Shown: positions 1 through 6,348 of the stretch, piece after piece
Layout: every line of letters begins with the position of its first letter
Numbering within the stretch: position 1 is the stretch's first letter
Source: Candidatus Colwelliibacteriota bacterium
GTDB lineage: Bacteria; Patescibacteriota; Minisyncoccia; UBA6257; Colwellbacteraceae
Assembly (NCBI GenBank): GCA_028711965.1
Contig: JAQTRD010000022.1
Location: forward strand, 1-7,452
Reading direction: 5' to 3'
Length of the DNA stretch: 7,452 nt
Made by a program: the position numbers and the translations under genes
Notes under the pieces: model-generated
Told to the model about the DNA's origin: nothing
Databases searched by the model: none
Seen by the model: only the letters and a program-made list of their open reading frames with translations

Positions 1-512
1 GGCATCGCAACCCGGTCTTCATTTTCAGGGAGCCCTGAAGGATTGTCTTTCTTGAAAATTATGCTTGCCCCGCCGGAATAATTCTTGTCAATTTTAATCT
101 CCGCCGAAAAGGGGACAAACTCTTCGGTCATCCATTCTTCTTTCGCTCGGGCTATTCCCGAACCGATTCGGTTCCTATTTTTGTCCGTTATTTCAACAGG
201 AAAAGATCCTTCAAAAAACCAGAATCCTCTTATTTCTCCCTCTATTTTAACAGGCGAAGCGCTGACAGGTTCATTTACGAGAGGGGAGAAAACGCGGATA
301 ATATCCCTCTCTGCGAAAGCAATAGTCTCTTCGGTGAATAACTTGCCGCTAGGCGTCACGCATTGTCTAGGAAAACTCTCCAATATTAAATAACCTCCTT
401 CTTCGCATTCCTTAAAATTAGCTATTGATTCTTTGTTAAAAGAAAACACAATAAATATCACCGCTAAAGCGATGCCGAATATCAGAGCGGTTACCAATAA
501 TTTCTTTGTCAT
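1..512 (-). CDS. Membrane-anchored Gmad2-domain protein (C-terminal end cut by window)
   Basis: Reading the minus strand from ATG at 510-512 gives an open frame of about 170 residues that runs off the left edge. Residues 4-25 form one hydrophobic segment after MTKK, so an N-terminal membrane anchor or uncleaved signal is likely, with the rest outside the cell membrane. Residues 36-51 hold a small Cys-containing segment (C36, C51). From about residue 72 the sequence (FSPLVNEPV, then EGEIRGFWFFEGSFPVEI, then GGASIIFKKDNPSG) matches my memory of Gmad2, the immunoglobulin-like domain first described in spore-germination proteins and common as a single domain in non-sporulating bacteria. Probably only a few residues are missing. 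Its molecular function is unknown; an extracytoplasmic binding or structural role is inferred. It is divergent from the 583 gene. There is no Shine-Dalgarno; a TATAAT lies 8 nt before the start. Confidence 0.85.
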   Translation of the reverse strand, partial: MTKKLLVTALIFGIALAVIFIVFSFNKESIANFKECEEGGYLILESFPRQCVTPSGKLFTEETIAFAERDIIRVFSPLVNEPVSASPVKIEGEIRGFWFFEGSFPVEITDKNRNRIGSGIARAKEEWMTEEFVPFSAEIKIDKNYSGGASIIFKKDNPSGLPENEDRVAM

Positions 513-520
513 TATTCGGT

Positions 521-526
521 ATTATA
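521..526 (-). promoter_or_regulatory. -10 box of a leaderless promoter for the Gmad2 gene
   Basis: A perfect TATAAT on the minus strand ends 8 nt before the ATG at 512, so transcription should start at or within a base or two of the start codon. A weak -35 candidate (CTGCCT, 544-549) sits 17 nt upstream. No ribosome binding site is possible in this spacing. Confidence 0.65.
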
Positions 527-567
527 CCTCTTTTCCGACGTCTAGGCAGTATTCCACAGGGTATTTT

Positions 568-576
568 TGCTATAAT
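568..576 (+). promoter_or_regulatory. Extended -10 leaderless promoter for the 583 gene
   Basis: TGCTATAAT is an extended -10 element (TG at 568-569, TATAAT at 571-576). Only 6 nt separate it from the ATG at 583, so the predicted transcription start coincides with the start codon. I see no convincing -35 at 16-18 nt, as expected for an extended -10. It is the main reason for choosing 583 over the further upstream in-frame ATG at 433. Confidence 0.65.
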
Positions 577-582
577 TCGATT

Positions 583-1323
583 ATGAGCAATATAGCCACC
601 AAAAACATTGATAAAAAAACAGCTGTTGTCATTATCGTTTCGACACTGGTTGTCGTTCTAACGGCCGTCGCCTTTTTCCTTTTTTGGAAAACTCCGGCTA
701 TGCCTCTTATCTCAGCGATAGACGAGGGGAAAATAGAGATTAATTCTCAAGCAGACAAGGCCAGATATTTCACTTTTGTTTCAGCTGATGAAGCAAATCG
801 TTTACTTGCCGAGTCCGGAGAAAACGGAGAGTTCAGATTTTTAATGCCTCAATTCGACATTCCCTCGACAGGAACAATGAATATCGTATTGAGAAATGAG
901 ACTGTCCCAGTAGAAGGAGTTGATGCAACATTCTTGCTTATATCAGGACTTCCGAAAGGAACGACCGTGTACACAAGCTCTGGCAATTATGCCGAAGGTG
1001 ATTTCGCTTTTCAAAACGGGAAAAGGCTGTTTGCGTGGATCAAAGAAAGGAATTTTGAGGACGAGCTCGATATGCTTGTCTCCACCCTTTATATGCCGGC
1101 CGTTATGAGCCAGCAATTTATGTCTCCGATAGAGAGCGATTTCTTTAATGATATGCCCCTGATGAGCCCAATACTAAAAATAGAGACGGAGGAGACCCTC
1201 CCCGAAAACCTTTTTCCCGCATCATCTCAAATCGCTTTTCTTTTGGCTGACGATGAAGACTTTTCTCTAGCCAGCTTGAGAAACGTATTGACTAAGGACG
1301 GAAGGATAGTAATGGTTAAATAA
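583..1323 (+). CDS. Uncharacterised single-pass membrane protein, 246 aa
   Basis: I do not recognise this protein. The frame is open further upstream, but the start at 583 is favoured by the extended -10 just before it and because it puts a clean membrane segment near the N-terminus: residues about 12-35 are hydrophobic (TAVVIIVSTLVVVLTAVAFF), preceded by lysines (NIDKK), which suggests N-in, C-out topology. The remaining ~210 residues are soluble and acidic with no cysteine, no repeat and no catalytic motif I can name. The middle (about 95-140) alternates hydrophobic and polar residues in a way that suggests beta structure; around 165-200 it is rich in Met and Phe. It lies 61 nt before ligA but ligA has its own -10, so cotranscription is optional. 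A lineage-specific envelope protein is the most I would infer. Confidence 0.75.
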   Translation: MSNIATKNIDKKTAVVIIVSTLVVVLTAVAFFLFWKTPAMPLISAIDEGKIEINSQADKARYFTFVSADEANRLLAESGENGEFRFLMPQFDIPSTGTMNIVLRNETVPVEGVDATFLLISGLPKGTTVYTSSGNYAEGDFAFQNGKRLFAWIKERNFEDELDMLVSTLYMPAVMSQQFMSPIESDFFNDMPLMSPILKIETEETLPENLFPASSQIAFLLADDEDFSLASLRNVLTKDGRIVMVK

Positions 1324-1339
1324 TTCTATCCCGTACTAA

Positions 1340-3413
<2,074 letters not shown>

Positions 3414-3415
<2 letters not shown>

Positions 3416-3436
3416 TAATCGCCGAAGACGATTATT
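3414..3436. other. 8-bp hairpin at the ligA stop codon
   Basis: AATAATCG (3414-3421) and CGATTATT (3429-3436) are perfect inverted repeats around a 7-nt loop. The stem includes the last bases of ligA and is AT-rich with no T tract, so it could protect the mRNA end rather than terminate. Confidence 0.4.
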
Positions 3437-3468
3437 TCAGTCGACGGACGGCAAAGCAAAAAACGCAA

Positions 3469-3474
3469 TATAAT
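3469..3474 (+). promoter_or_regulatory. Candidate -10 box for gatCA, abutting the ligA terminator
   Basis: A perfect TATAAT ends one base before the terminator stem. Transcription would start near 3481, inside the hairpin loop, so the new transcript would lack the left arm and escape termination, leaving a leader of about 63 nt. An alternative is the weaker TATTCT at 3530-3535, which ends 8 nt before the gatC ATG and would fit the leaderless pattern of the other genes. I cannot choose between them. Confidence 0.4.
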
Positions 3475-3500
3475 TCCGCCAATAAGGCGGATTGTTTATT
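3475..3500 (+). terminator. Rho-independent terminator after ligA
   Basis: TCCGCC (3475-3480) and GGCGGA (3486-3491) make a 6-bp GC-rich stem with an AATAA loop, followed by the T-rich stretch TTGTTTATT. The position, 60 nt after the ligA stop and before gatC, fits. Confidence 0.6.
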
Positions 3501-3543
3501 ATATTGAAACTTTCCAATTTTAACCTTAATATTCTTAATATCT

Positions 3544-3849
3544 ATGGCTCAAAAGATAACCAGGGACGACATTAAACGGCTTTCAGCGCTCGCAAGAATA
3601 GACATCGGAGAAAAAGAGGAAACCATCCTTAAGGACGCAACCGAGATAATCGGCCACTTCGAGGAATTGAATCAAATCGATACTGGAGACGTTGACCCGA
3701 TGACAGGAGCCACTTCTTTTGCAAATCAAGTCGATTATGACAAAAAGGACGATGCTCTCATTCGTAAAGGAATAAGCTCTTTTCCTGAAACAGAAGACGG
3801 ACTCCTTGTCGTTCCGAAAATAATGACATCCGAAAGAGAAAATGGATAA
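3544..3849 (+). CDS. gatC: Asp-tRNA(Asn)/Glu-tRNA(Gln) amidotransferase subunit C
   Basis: GatC is the small scaffold subunit that wraps around GatA and stabilises the GatCAB complex, which converts misacylated Glu-tRNA(Gln) and/or Asp-tRNA(Asn) to the amide form. The 101-aa length is typical. Family features are visible: ITRDDIKRLSALARI at the N-terminus (about 5-19), an amphipathic middle helix ending in FEELNQIDT, the VDPM motif, and the C-terminal ending DGLLVVPKIM. The stop overlaps the gatA start by 8 nt (ATGGATAA), so the two are almost certainly cotranscribed and translationally coupled. gatB is not in this window and must be elsewhere if the complex is complete. No Shine-Dalgarno precedes the ATG. 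Confidence 0.95.
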   Translation: MAQKITRDDIKRLSALARIDIGEKEETILKDATEIIGHFEELNQIDTGDVDPMTGATSFANQVDYDKKDDALIRKGISSFPETEDGLLVVPKIMTSERENG

Positions 3850-5269
3850 AAAAACCCTTGATATTAAAGCCGTCCGAGACGGTATTTCTCAAAAACTATT
3901 CTCCGCCGAAGAAATCGCAAAAGAATTTATTCGCGAAGCGGAAGAAAAAAATCCGGAAATAAACGCTTTTATTTCCATAAATAAGGAAGAGGCTTTGGAA
4001 GGCGCCAGAAAAACAGATAAAGATATTGAGTCCGGATTGCCGGCAGGCCCGCTTTGCGGAGTGCCTATGGCTATAAAAGACAATATATTAATTGAGGGAG
4101 AAACGTGCACCGCCGCTTCGAAACTACTTAAGGATTATACCGCTTCTTATAGCGCGACTGTCATAGAAAAACTCAAAGAAGCCGGCGCAACCATCATCGG
4201 CAAGACAAATCTTGACGAGTTTGCTATGGGTTCGTCTACTGAAAACTCCGCTTTCGGCGTTACCCGAAATCCGATTGATACGTCCCGGGTTCCGGGCGGT
4301 TCGTCCGGCGGATCAGCCGCAGCCGTTTCGGCAAATATGGCTTTAGGGGCTCTTGGATCAGATACCGGGGGATCAATCCGTCTGCCCGCTTCATTTTGCG
4401 GAGTTGTCGGAATGAAACCGACTTACGGCAGAGTATCCCGTTTCGGAGTTATGGCTATGGCATCAAGCCTTGACCAAATAGGGCCGTTTGGAAAATCCGT
4501 TTCCGACGCCGAAGAGATATATTCCGTAATCAAGGGACAGGACAAGAGAGACTCGACTTCAAAGAACGCGCTTGAAAGCAAGATTTCACTGGATGATCCG
4601 TCGGCGATATCCATCGGTATTCCGGAAGAATTATTTCCGACTGACGGATTGGATAAGGAAACCGCCGAAGCGATGGATGAAGTTGTAAACTCTTTCCGCT
4701 CTCTTGGAATGAATATTAAAAGCGTCAGCCTTCCAAGCGTTAAATATGCCTTGTCTGTTTACTACATTGTGACTTGCGCTGAAGTCTCCACAAATATGGC
4801 CCGATTTGACGGGATAAGATATTCACGCACCGATGAAACATATAATAACCTGCGCGATATTTACGAAAAAACAAGGGGAGTCGGATTTGGAGATGAAGTG
4901 AAAAGAAGAATCCTTTTAGGCACTTTTGTCCTTTCCGCCGGTTATTACGACGCTTATTACGGAAAAGCGCAAAAAGTCCGCCGTCTTATTAAAGACGATT
5001 TTGAAAAGGCTTTTGAATCGGTTGACGTTCTTCTCTGTCCCACTTCTCCTACAGTGCCTTTTAAATTCGGAGAGAAGACGGACGACCCGATGCAGATGTA
5101 CCTTTCCGACATCTTTACGGTGCCCGTAAACCTAGCCGGCCTTCCCGCTATTACGATTCCGACAAAAGGAAGAGAAGGGAAGCTTCCCGTCGGATTCCAG
5201 CTTATCGGCAAGCAATGGCGCGACAATGACTTATTTGAAATAGGAAAGTTCTACGAGAGGGGAAATTGA
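3842..5269 (+). CDS. gatA: Asp-tRNA(Asn)/Glu-tRNA(Gln) amidotransferase subunit A
   Basis: GatA is the glutaminase subunit of GatCAB: it releases ammonia from glutamine (or asparagine) and passes it to GatB for amidation of the misacylated tRNA. The 475-aa protein is an amidase-signature family member. The Ser-cisSer-Lys triad is intact: K79 in MAIKDN, S154 in GGSSGGS and S178 in SDTGGSIRLPAS, exactly the numbering I recall for the Staphylococcus aureus enzyme. The C-terminal PVNLAGLPAITIP and GFQLIGKQW motifs are also present, so it is full length. It starts inside the end of gatC with only a weak purine-rich GAAAGAG upstream, which fits translation by coupling. A GC-rich hairpin follows immediately, though its T-rich side serves the opposite strand. 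Presence of GatA with GatC implies indirect Gln-tRNA and/or Asn-tRNA synthesis. Confidence 0.97.
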   Translation: MDKKTLDIKAVRDGISQKLFSAEEIAKEFIREAEEKNPEINAFISINKEEALEGARKTDKDIESGLPAGPLCGVPMAIKDNILIEGETCTAASKLLKDYTASYSATVIEKLKEAGATIIGKTNLDEFAMGSSTENSAFGVTRNPIDTSRVPGGSSGGSAAAVSANMALGALGSDTGGSIRLPASFCGVVGMKPTYGRVSRFGVMAMASSLDQIGPFGKSVSDAEEIYSVIKGQDKRDSTSKNALESKISLDDPSAISIGIPEELFPTDGLDKETAEAMDEVVNSFRSLGMNIKSVSLPSVKYALSVYYIVTCAEVSTNMARFDGIRYSRTDETYNNLRDIYEKTRGVGFGDEVKRRILLGTFVLSAGYYDAYYGKAQKVRRLIKDDFEKAFESVDVLLCPTSPTVPFKFGEKTDDPMQMYLSDIFTVPVNLAGLPAITIPTKGREGKLPVGFQLIGKQWRDNDLFEIGKFYERGN

Positions 5270-5305
5270 AATTAAAATGGCCCCGCGCTATCCAAGCACG
5301 GGGCC
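5268..5305 (-). terminator. Terminator of the minus-strand Gly/AUC tRNA unit
   Basis: GGCCCCG (5279-5285) and CGGGGCC (5299-5305) form a 7-bp GC stem. Read on the minus strand it is followed by ATTTTAATTT, a U-rich tail, so it ends minus-strand transcription. The tail lies over the last codons of gatA. On the plus strand there is no T tract, though the stem could still trim gatCA mRNA. Confidence 0.6.
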
Positions 5306-5454
5306 GTCATCGGGAGATGCCCTCCTTAAAAGGAGGAATCGCGCGGCGCGGACTGTCGAATCCGCCAGAAGGGATAAGACCTCTAAGTGGTGTTATTGGG
5401 ATGTCACACCGTCTTGTCAGGATCAAGAAACCTTACCACCTCTTCATTGCCGCA
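5306..5454 (-). other. Unassigned, possibly structured trailer of the Gly/AUC tRNA transcript
   Basis: About 150 nt without a believable protein. Only chance frames cross it. If the Gly/AUC unit ends at 5268-5305, this sequence is in the transcript. On the minus strand I see CCTCC-TTTTAA-GGAGG (5327-5342), CTTG-ATCCTGA-CAAG, AGGTGGT pairing with ACCACTT, and a T-arm-like GCGGA-TTCGACAG-TCCGC with an 8-nt loop. None matches a known RNA family that I can name (not tmRNA, SRP RNA, RNase P or 5S rRNA). It may be a lineage-specific RNA or simply a 3' trailer. Confidence 0.3.
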
Positions 5455-5531
5455 TGGTACACCCAAAGGGAATCGAACCCTTGACCTCTGCCGTGATAAG
5501 GCAGCGCTCTACGCGACTGAGCTATGGGCGT
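5455..5531 (-). tRNA. tRNA with anticodon AUC (Ile-like body; Asp by decoding rule)
   Basis: A full 77-nt cloverleaf with encoded CCA. Acceptor ACGCCCA pairs with TGGGTGT (one G-U), D stem GCTC/GAGC, anticodon stem CTGCC/GGCAG, T stem AAGGG/CCCTT with loop TTCGATT, discriminator A73. The anticodon loop is TTATCAC, so the anticodon (5495-5497) is AUC, which would read the Asp codon GAU. Such a tRNA is not a normal part of bacterial sets, where G34 is used. The body looks like tRNA-Ile: A1-U72, A73, C4-G69, U12-A23, and TAGAGCGC/GAGGTC blocks as I recall for bacterial tRNA-Ile(GAU). The D loop reads AGTCGCGTA, so G18 is followed by C instead of G19. It lies 3 nt after the tRNA-Gly gene in one transcript. 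Folding is well supported; identity is uncertain. Confidence 0.85.
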
Positions 5532-5534
5532 ACG

Positions 5535-5609
5535 TGGCTCCCTGAGCGAGGTTTGAACTCGCGACTGCTTCGTAGGCAACGAAGTCCTCTGCAACTGAGG
5601 TACCAGGGA
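5535..5609 (-). tRNA. tRNA with anticodon GCC (tRNA-Gly), atypical
   Basis: A 75-nt cloverleaf with encoded CCA. Acceptor TCCCTGG/TCAGGGA (last pair G-U), D stem CCTC/GAGG, anticodon stem CTTCG/CGAAG, T stem GCGAG/CTCGC, discriminator G73. The loop TTGCCTA gives anticodon GCC (5575-5577), reading GGC/GGU. Several features are odd for tRNA-Gly: U1-A72 and G73 (bacterial Gly usually has G1-C72 and U73; the U1-A72/G73 combination is more like tRNA-Gln), a D loop AGTTGCA with no GG pair, and U instead of a purine at position 37. It is first in a unit with the AUC tRNA and follows a strong promoter. Confidence 0.8.
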
Positions 5610-5651
5610 ACATATTTATATTTAAAAAGACCTAATGTCTTGTAGCGCTAG

Positions 5652-5679
5652 TTTATAATAACCCCTATAAAACTGTCAA
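5652..5679 (-). promoter_or_regulatory. Promoter of the Gly/AUC tRNA unit
   Basis: On the minus strand a consensus TTGACA (5674-5679) is separated by 16 nt from TATAAA (5652-5657). Start would be near 5645, giving a leader of about 35 nt before the tRNA-Gly 5' end at 5609. Confidence 0.7.
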
Positions 5680-5691
5680 ACACCCTTTTCA

Positions 5692-5764
5692 GTCCGATTC
5701 CTGCCACCACTATAAACCCCGCACCAACAGTGCGGGGCGTCTGTGCCGACGGCAGGAATCGGAC
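5692..5764. repeat. 14-bp inverted copy of the tRNA-Met T arm
   Basis: GTCCGATTCCTGCC at 5692-5705 is the exact reverse complement of 5751-5764, which is part of the T arm of tRNA-Met. In the minus-strand transcript the downstream copy (5705 to 5692) is antisense to the tRNA's own T arm, with the terminator hairpin lying between them. Confidence 0.7.
5711..5737 (-). terminator. Terminator of the fMet-Met tRNA unit
   Basis: CCCCGCAC (5717-5724) and GTGCGGGG (5730-5737) give an 8-bp stem with a 5-nt loop. On the minus strand it is followed by TTTATA, a short U-rich tail, and sits 7 nt after the tRNA-Met 3' end. Confidence 0.65.
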
Positions 5765-5815
5765 CTGCGACCCAACGCTTATGAAACGTTTGCTCTACCA
5801 CTGAGCTACGCCGGC
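5744..5815 (-). tRNA. Elongator tRNA-Met (CAU)
   Basis: A 72-nt cloverleaf without encoded CCA (the discriminator A is followed by CAG). Acceptor GCCGGCG/CGTCGGC is fully paired with one G-U, D loop AGTGGTA is normal, anticodon loop TTCATAA gives CAU (5781-5783). The paired 1-72 position separates it from the initiator 6 nt upstream. It could in principle be the Ile2 tRNA whose CAU is modified to lysidine by TilS; sequence alone does not settle this. The T loop begins TCC instead of TTC, so the usual U55 (pseudouridine site) is C. Confidence 0.9.
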
Positions 5816-5821
5816 TTTTTG

Positions 5822-5893
5822 TTGCGGGGGCTGGAATCGAACCAGCTCCTGGAGCTTATGAGGCTCCCGAGATGACCATTTCTCTACCCCGCG
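5822..5893 (-). tRNA. Initiator tRNA-fMet (CAU)
   Basis: A 72-nt cloverleaf without encoded CCA. Acceptor CGCGGGG/CCCCGCA leaves the C1xA72 mismatch that allows formylation and marks bacterial initiators, and D-stem pair A11-U24 is the second initiator hallmark. Anticodon loop CTCATAA gives CAU (5858-5860). The anticodon stem GGAGC/GCTCC lacks the three consecutive G-C pairs at 29-41, 30-40 and 31-39: here they are A-U, G-C and C-G. First gene of the fMet-Met unit; only 6 nt (TTTTTG on the plus strand) separate the two tRNAs. Confidence 0.92.
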
Positions 5894-5916
5894 ATTACGC
5901 GGTCAAACGCTGGGGG

Positions 5917-5946
5917 ATTATATCATACAAGTTGCGCATACGGCAA
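5917..5946 (-). promoter_or_regulatory. Promoter of the fMet-Met tRNA unit
   Basis: Minus strand TTGCCG (5941-5946), 18-nt spacer, TATAAT (5917-5922) with an upstream TGA making an extended -10. Start is expected near 5910, about 17 nt before the tRNA-fMet 5' end. It overlaps the divergent tRNA-Asp promoter. Confidence 0.75.
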
Positions 5947-5961
5947 TATTTAAGATATAAT
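5932..5961 (+). promoter_or_regulatory. Promoter of tRNA-Asp
   Basis: Plus strand TATAAT (5956-5961) with a weak TTGCGC (5932-5937) 18 nt upstream. Start near 5968 leaves a leader of about 9 nt. The -35 regions of this promoter and the fMet promoter interleave within 15 bp, so the two polymerase sites probably compete. Confidence 0.65.
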
Positions 5962-5976
5962 CTCAAAGCGCATTTT

Positions 5977-6050
5977 GCAGCGGTAGCTCAACTGGTTAGA
6001 GCGCTGCCCTGTCACGGCAGAGGTTGCGGGTTCGAGTCCCGTCCGCTGCG
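5977..6050 (+). tRNA. tRNA-Asp (GUC)
   Basis: A 74-nt canonical cloverleaf without encoded CCA (discriminator G73 is followed by CAT). Acceptor GCAGCGG/CCGCTGC, D loop AACTGGTTA with normal GG, anticodon stem CTGCC/GGCAG, loop CTGTCAC giving GUC (6011-6013), T stem GCGGG/CCCGT. G73, G34-U35-C36 and C38 agree with tRNA-Asp identity. Its last 15 nt (from 6036) begin an 80-bp direct repeat that recurs at 6207. Confidence 0.95.
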
Positions 6051-6115
6051 CATAATCCGCCTCATCGGCGGATTTTATGAAGGTCGGGATTCGAACGTGA
6101 AAGGGGTCGGGAAAA
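6036..6115 (+). repeat. 80-bp direct repeat, copy 1 (tRNA-Asp 3' end plus terminator)
   Basis: Identical over all 80 bases to 6207-6286 (offset 171). It starts inside the T stem of tRNA-Asp, covers the acceptor 3' strand, the terminator hairpin and a further 40 nt. Confidence 0.95.
6054..6079 (+). terminator. Terminator of tRNA-Asp
   Basis: AATCCGCC (6054-6061) and GGCGGATT (6067-6074) form an 8-bp stem with a TCATC loop, followed by TTAT. It lies 3 nt after the tRNA 3' end. Confidence 0.7.
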
Positions 6116-6190
6116 CGGTAGTTTTCCCGTGGCGGAAATATTAAAACCGATGGGTTTTAAAGAGGAGCGAATTCCGCACGCTTGCGGGAT
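6108..6190. other. Three consecutive tetraloop hairpins between the repeat copies
   Basis: CGGGAAAAC-ggta-GTTTTCCCG (6108-6129, 9 bp), TTAAAACC-gatg-GGTTTTAA (6141-6160, 8 bp) and ATTCCGCA-cgct-TGCGGGAT (6171-6190, 8 bp with one G-U). All have 4-nt loops and none is followed by a T tract. No protein is encoded. The segment could be a structured RNA or the body of a small repeat element. Confidence 0.55.
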
Positions 6191-6206
6191 GAGCGACGAG
6201 TGAGAT

Positions 6207-6286
6207 GTCCCGTCCGCTGCGCATAATCCGCCTCATCGGCGGATTTTATGAAGGTCGGGATTCGAACGTGAAAGGGGTCGGGAAAA
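6207..6286 (+). repeat. 80-bp direct repeat, copy 2
   Basis: Perfect copy of 6036-6115. It carries the last 15 nt of tRNA-Asp without a tRNA body in front, so it is a tRNA 3'-end duplicate, not a gene. It includes a second copy of the terminator hairpin (6225-6245). Confidence 0.95.
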
Positions 6287-6287
6287 A

Positions 6288-6340
6288 TGAGACATCCTAT
6301 CCACTGTGTATGATTCCGCCTACGACGGTTTTCTTTTATG
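6288..6340 (+). repeat. Degenerate third copy of the tRNA-Asp 3'-end repeat
   Basis: Bases 6288-6321 align with 6201-6233: 25 of 33 positions are identical, all 8 substitutions are transitions, and there is one inserted T. The hairpin that follows is damaged (CCG-CCTACGA-CGG, then TTTTCTTTTATG), but the T-rich tail and TTTTATG end resemble the intact copies. Confidence 0.6.
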
Positions 6341-6348
6341 TTCAGTAT

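Noticed and set aside
85..393. 102-aa open frame on the plus strand
   Set aside because: It is antisense to the Gmad2-domain gene, whose minus-strand frame gives a membrane anchor, family motifs and a promoter.
433..582. N-terminal extension of the 583 gene from an upstream ATG
   Set aside because: It would read through the divergent promoter region and the start of the minus-strand gene; the extended -10 ends 6 nt before 583 and the resulting N-terminus is a proper membrane anchor.
3842..5269. gatA as a truncated gene because gatB is not adjacent
   Set aside because: The protein is full length with an intact triad; gatB is often at a separate locus.
5455..5531. tRNA-Ile(GAU) on the plus strand
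   Set aside because: The plus strand reads GAT in the loop, but the D arm, T arm and CCA are all oriented on the minus strand; only the loop looks inverted.
5266..5645. 72-aa and 122-aa plus-strand frames
   Set aside because: They run across a terminator hairpin and two minus-strand tRNAs; the residues are translations of antisense tRNA.
5872..6144. 90-aa plus-strand frame
   Set aside because: It crosses tRNA-fMet, two promoters, tRNA-Asp and the repeat. It is a chance frame.
6036..6340. CRISPR array
   Set aside because: The repeat is 80 bp with only two exact copies, contains a tRNA 3' end and a terminator, and there is one spacer; no cas gene is near.
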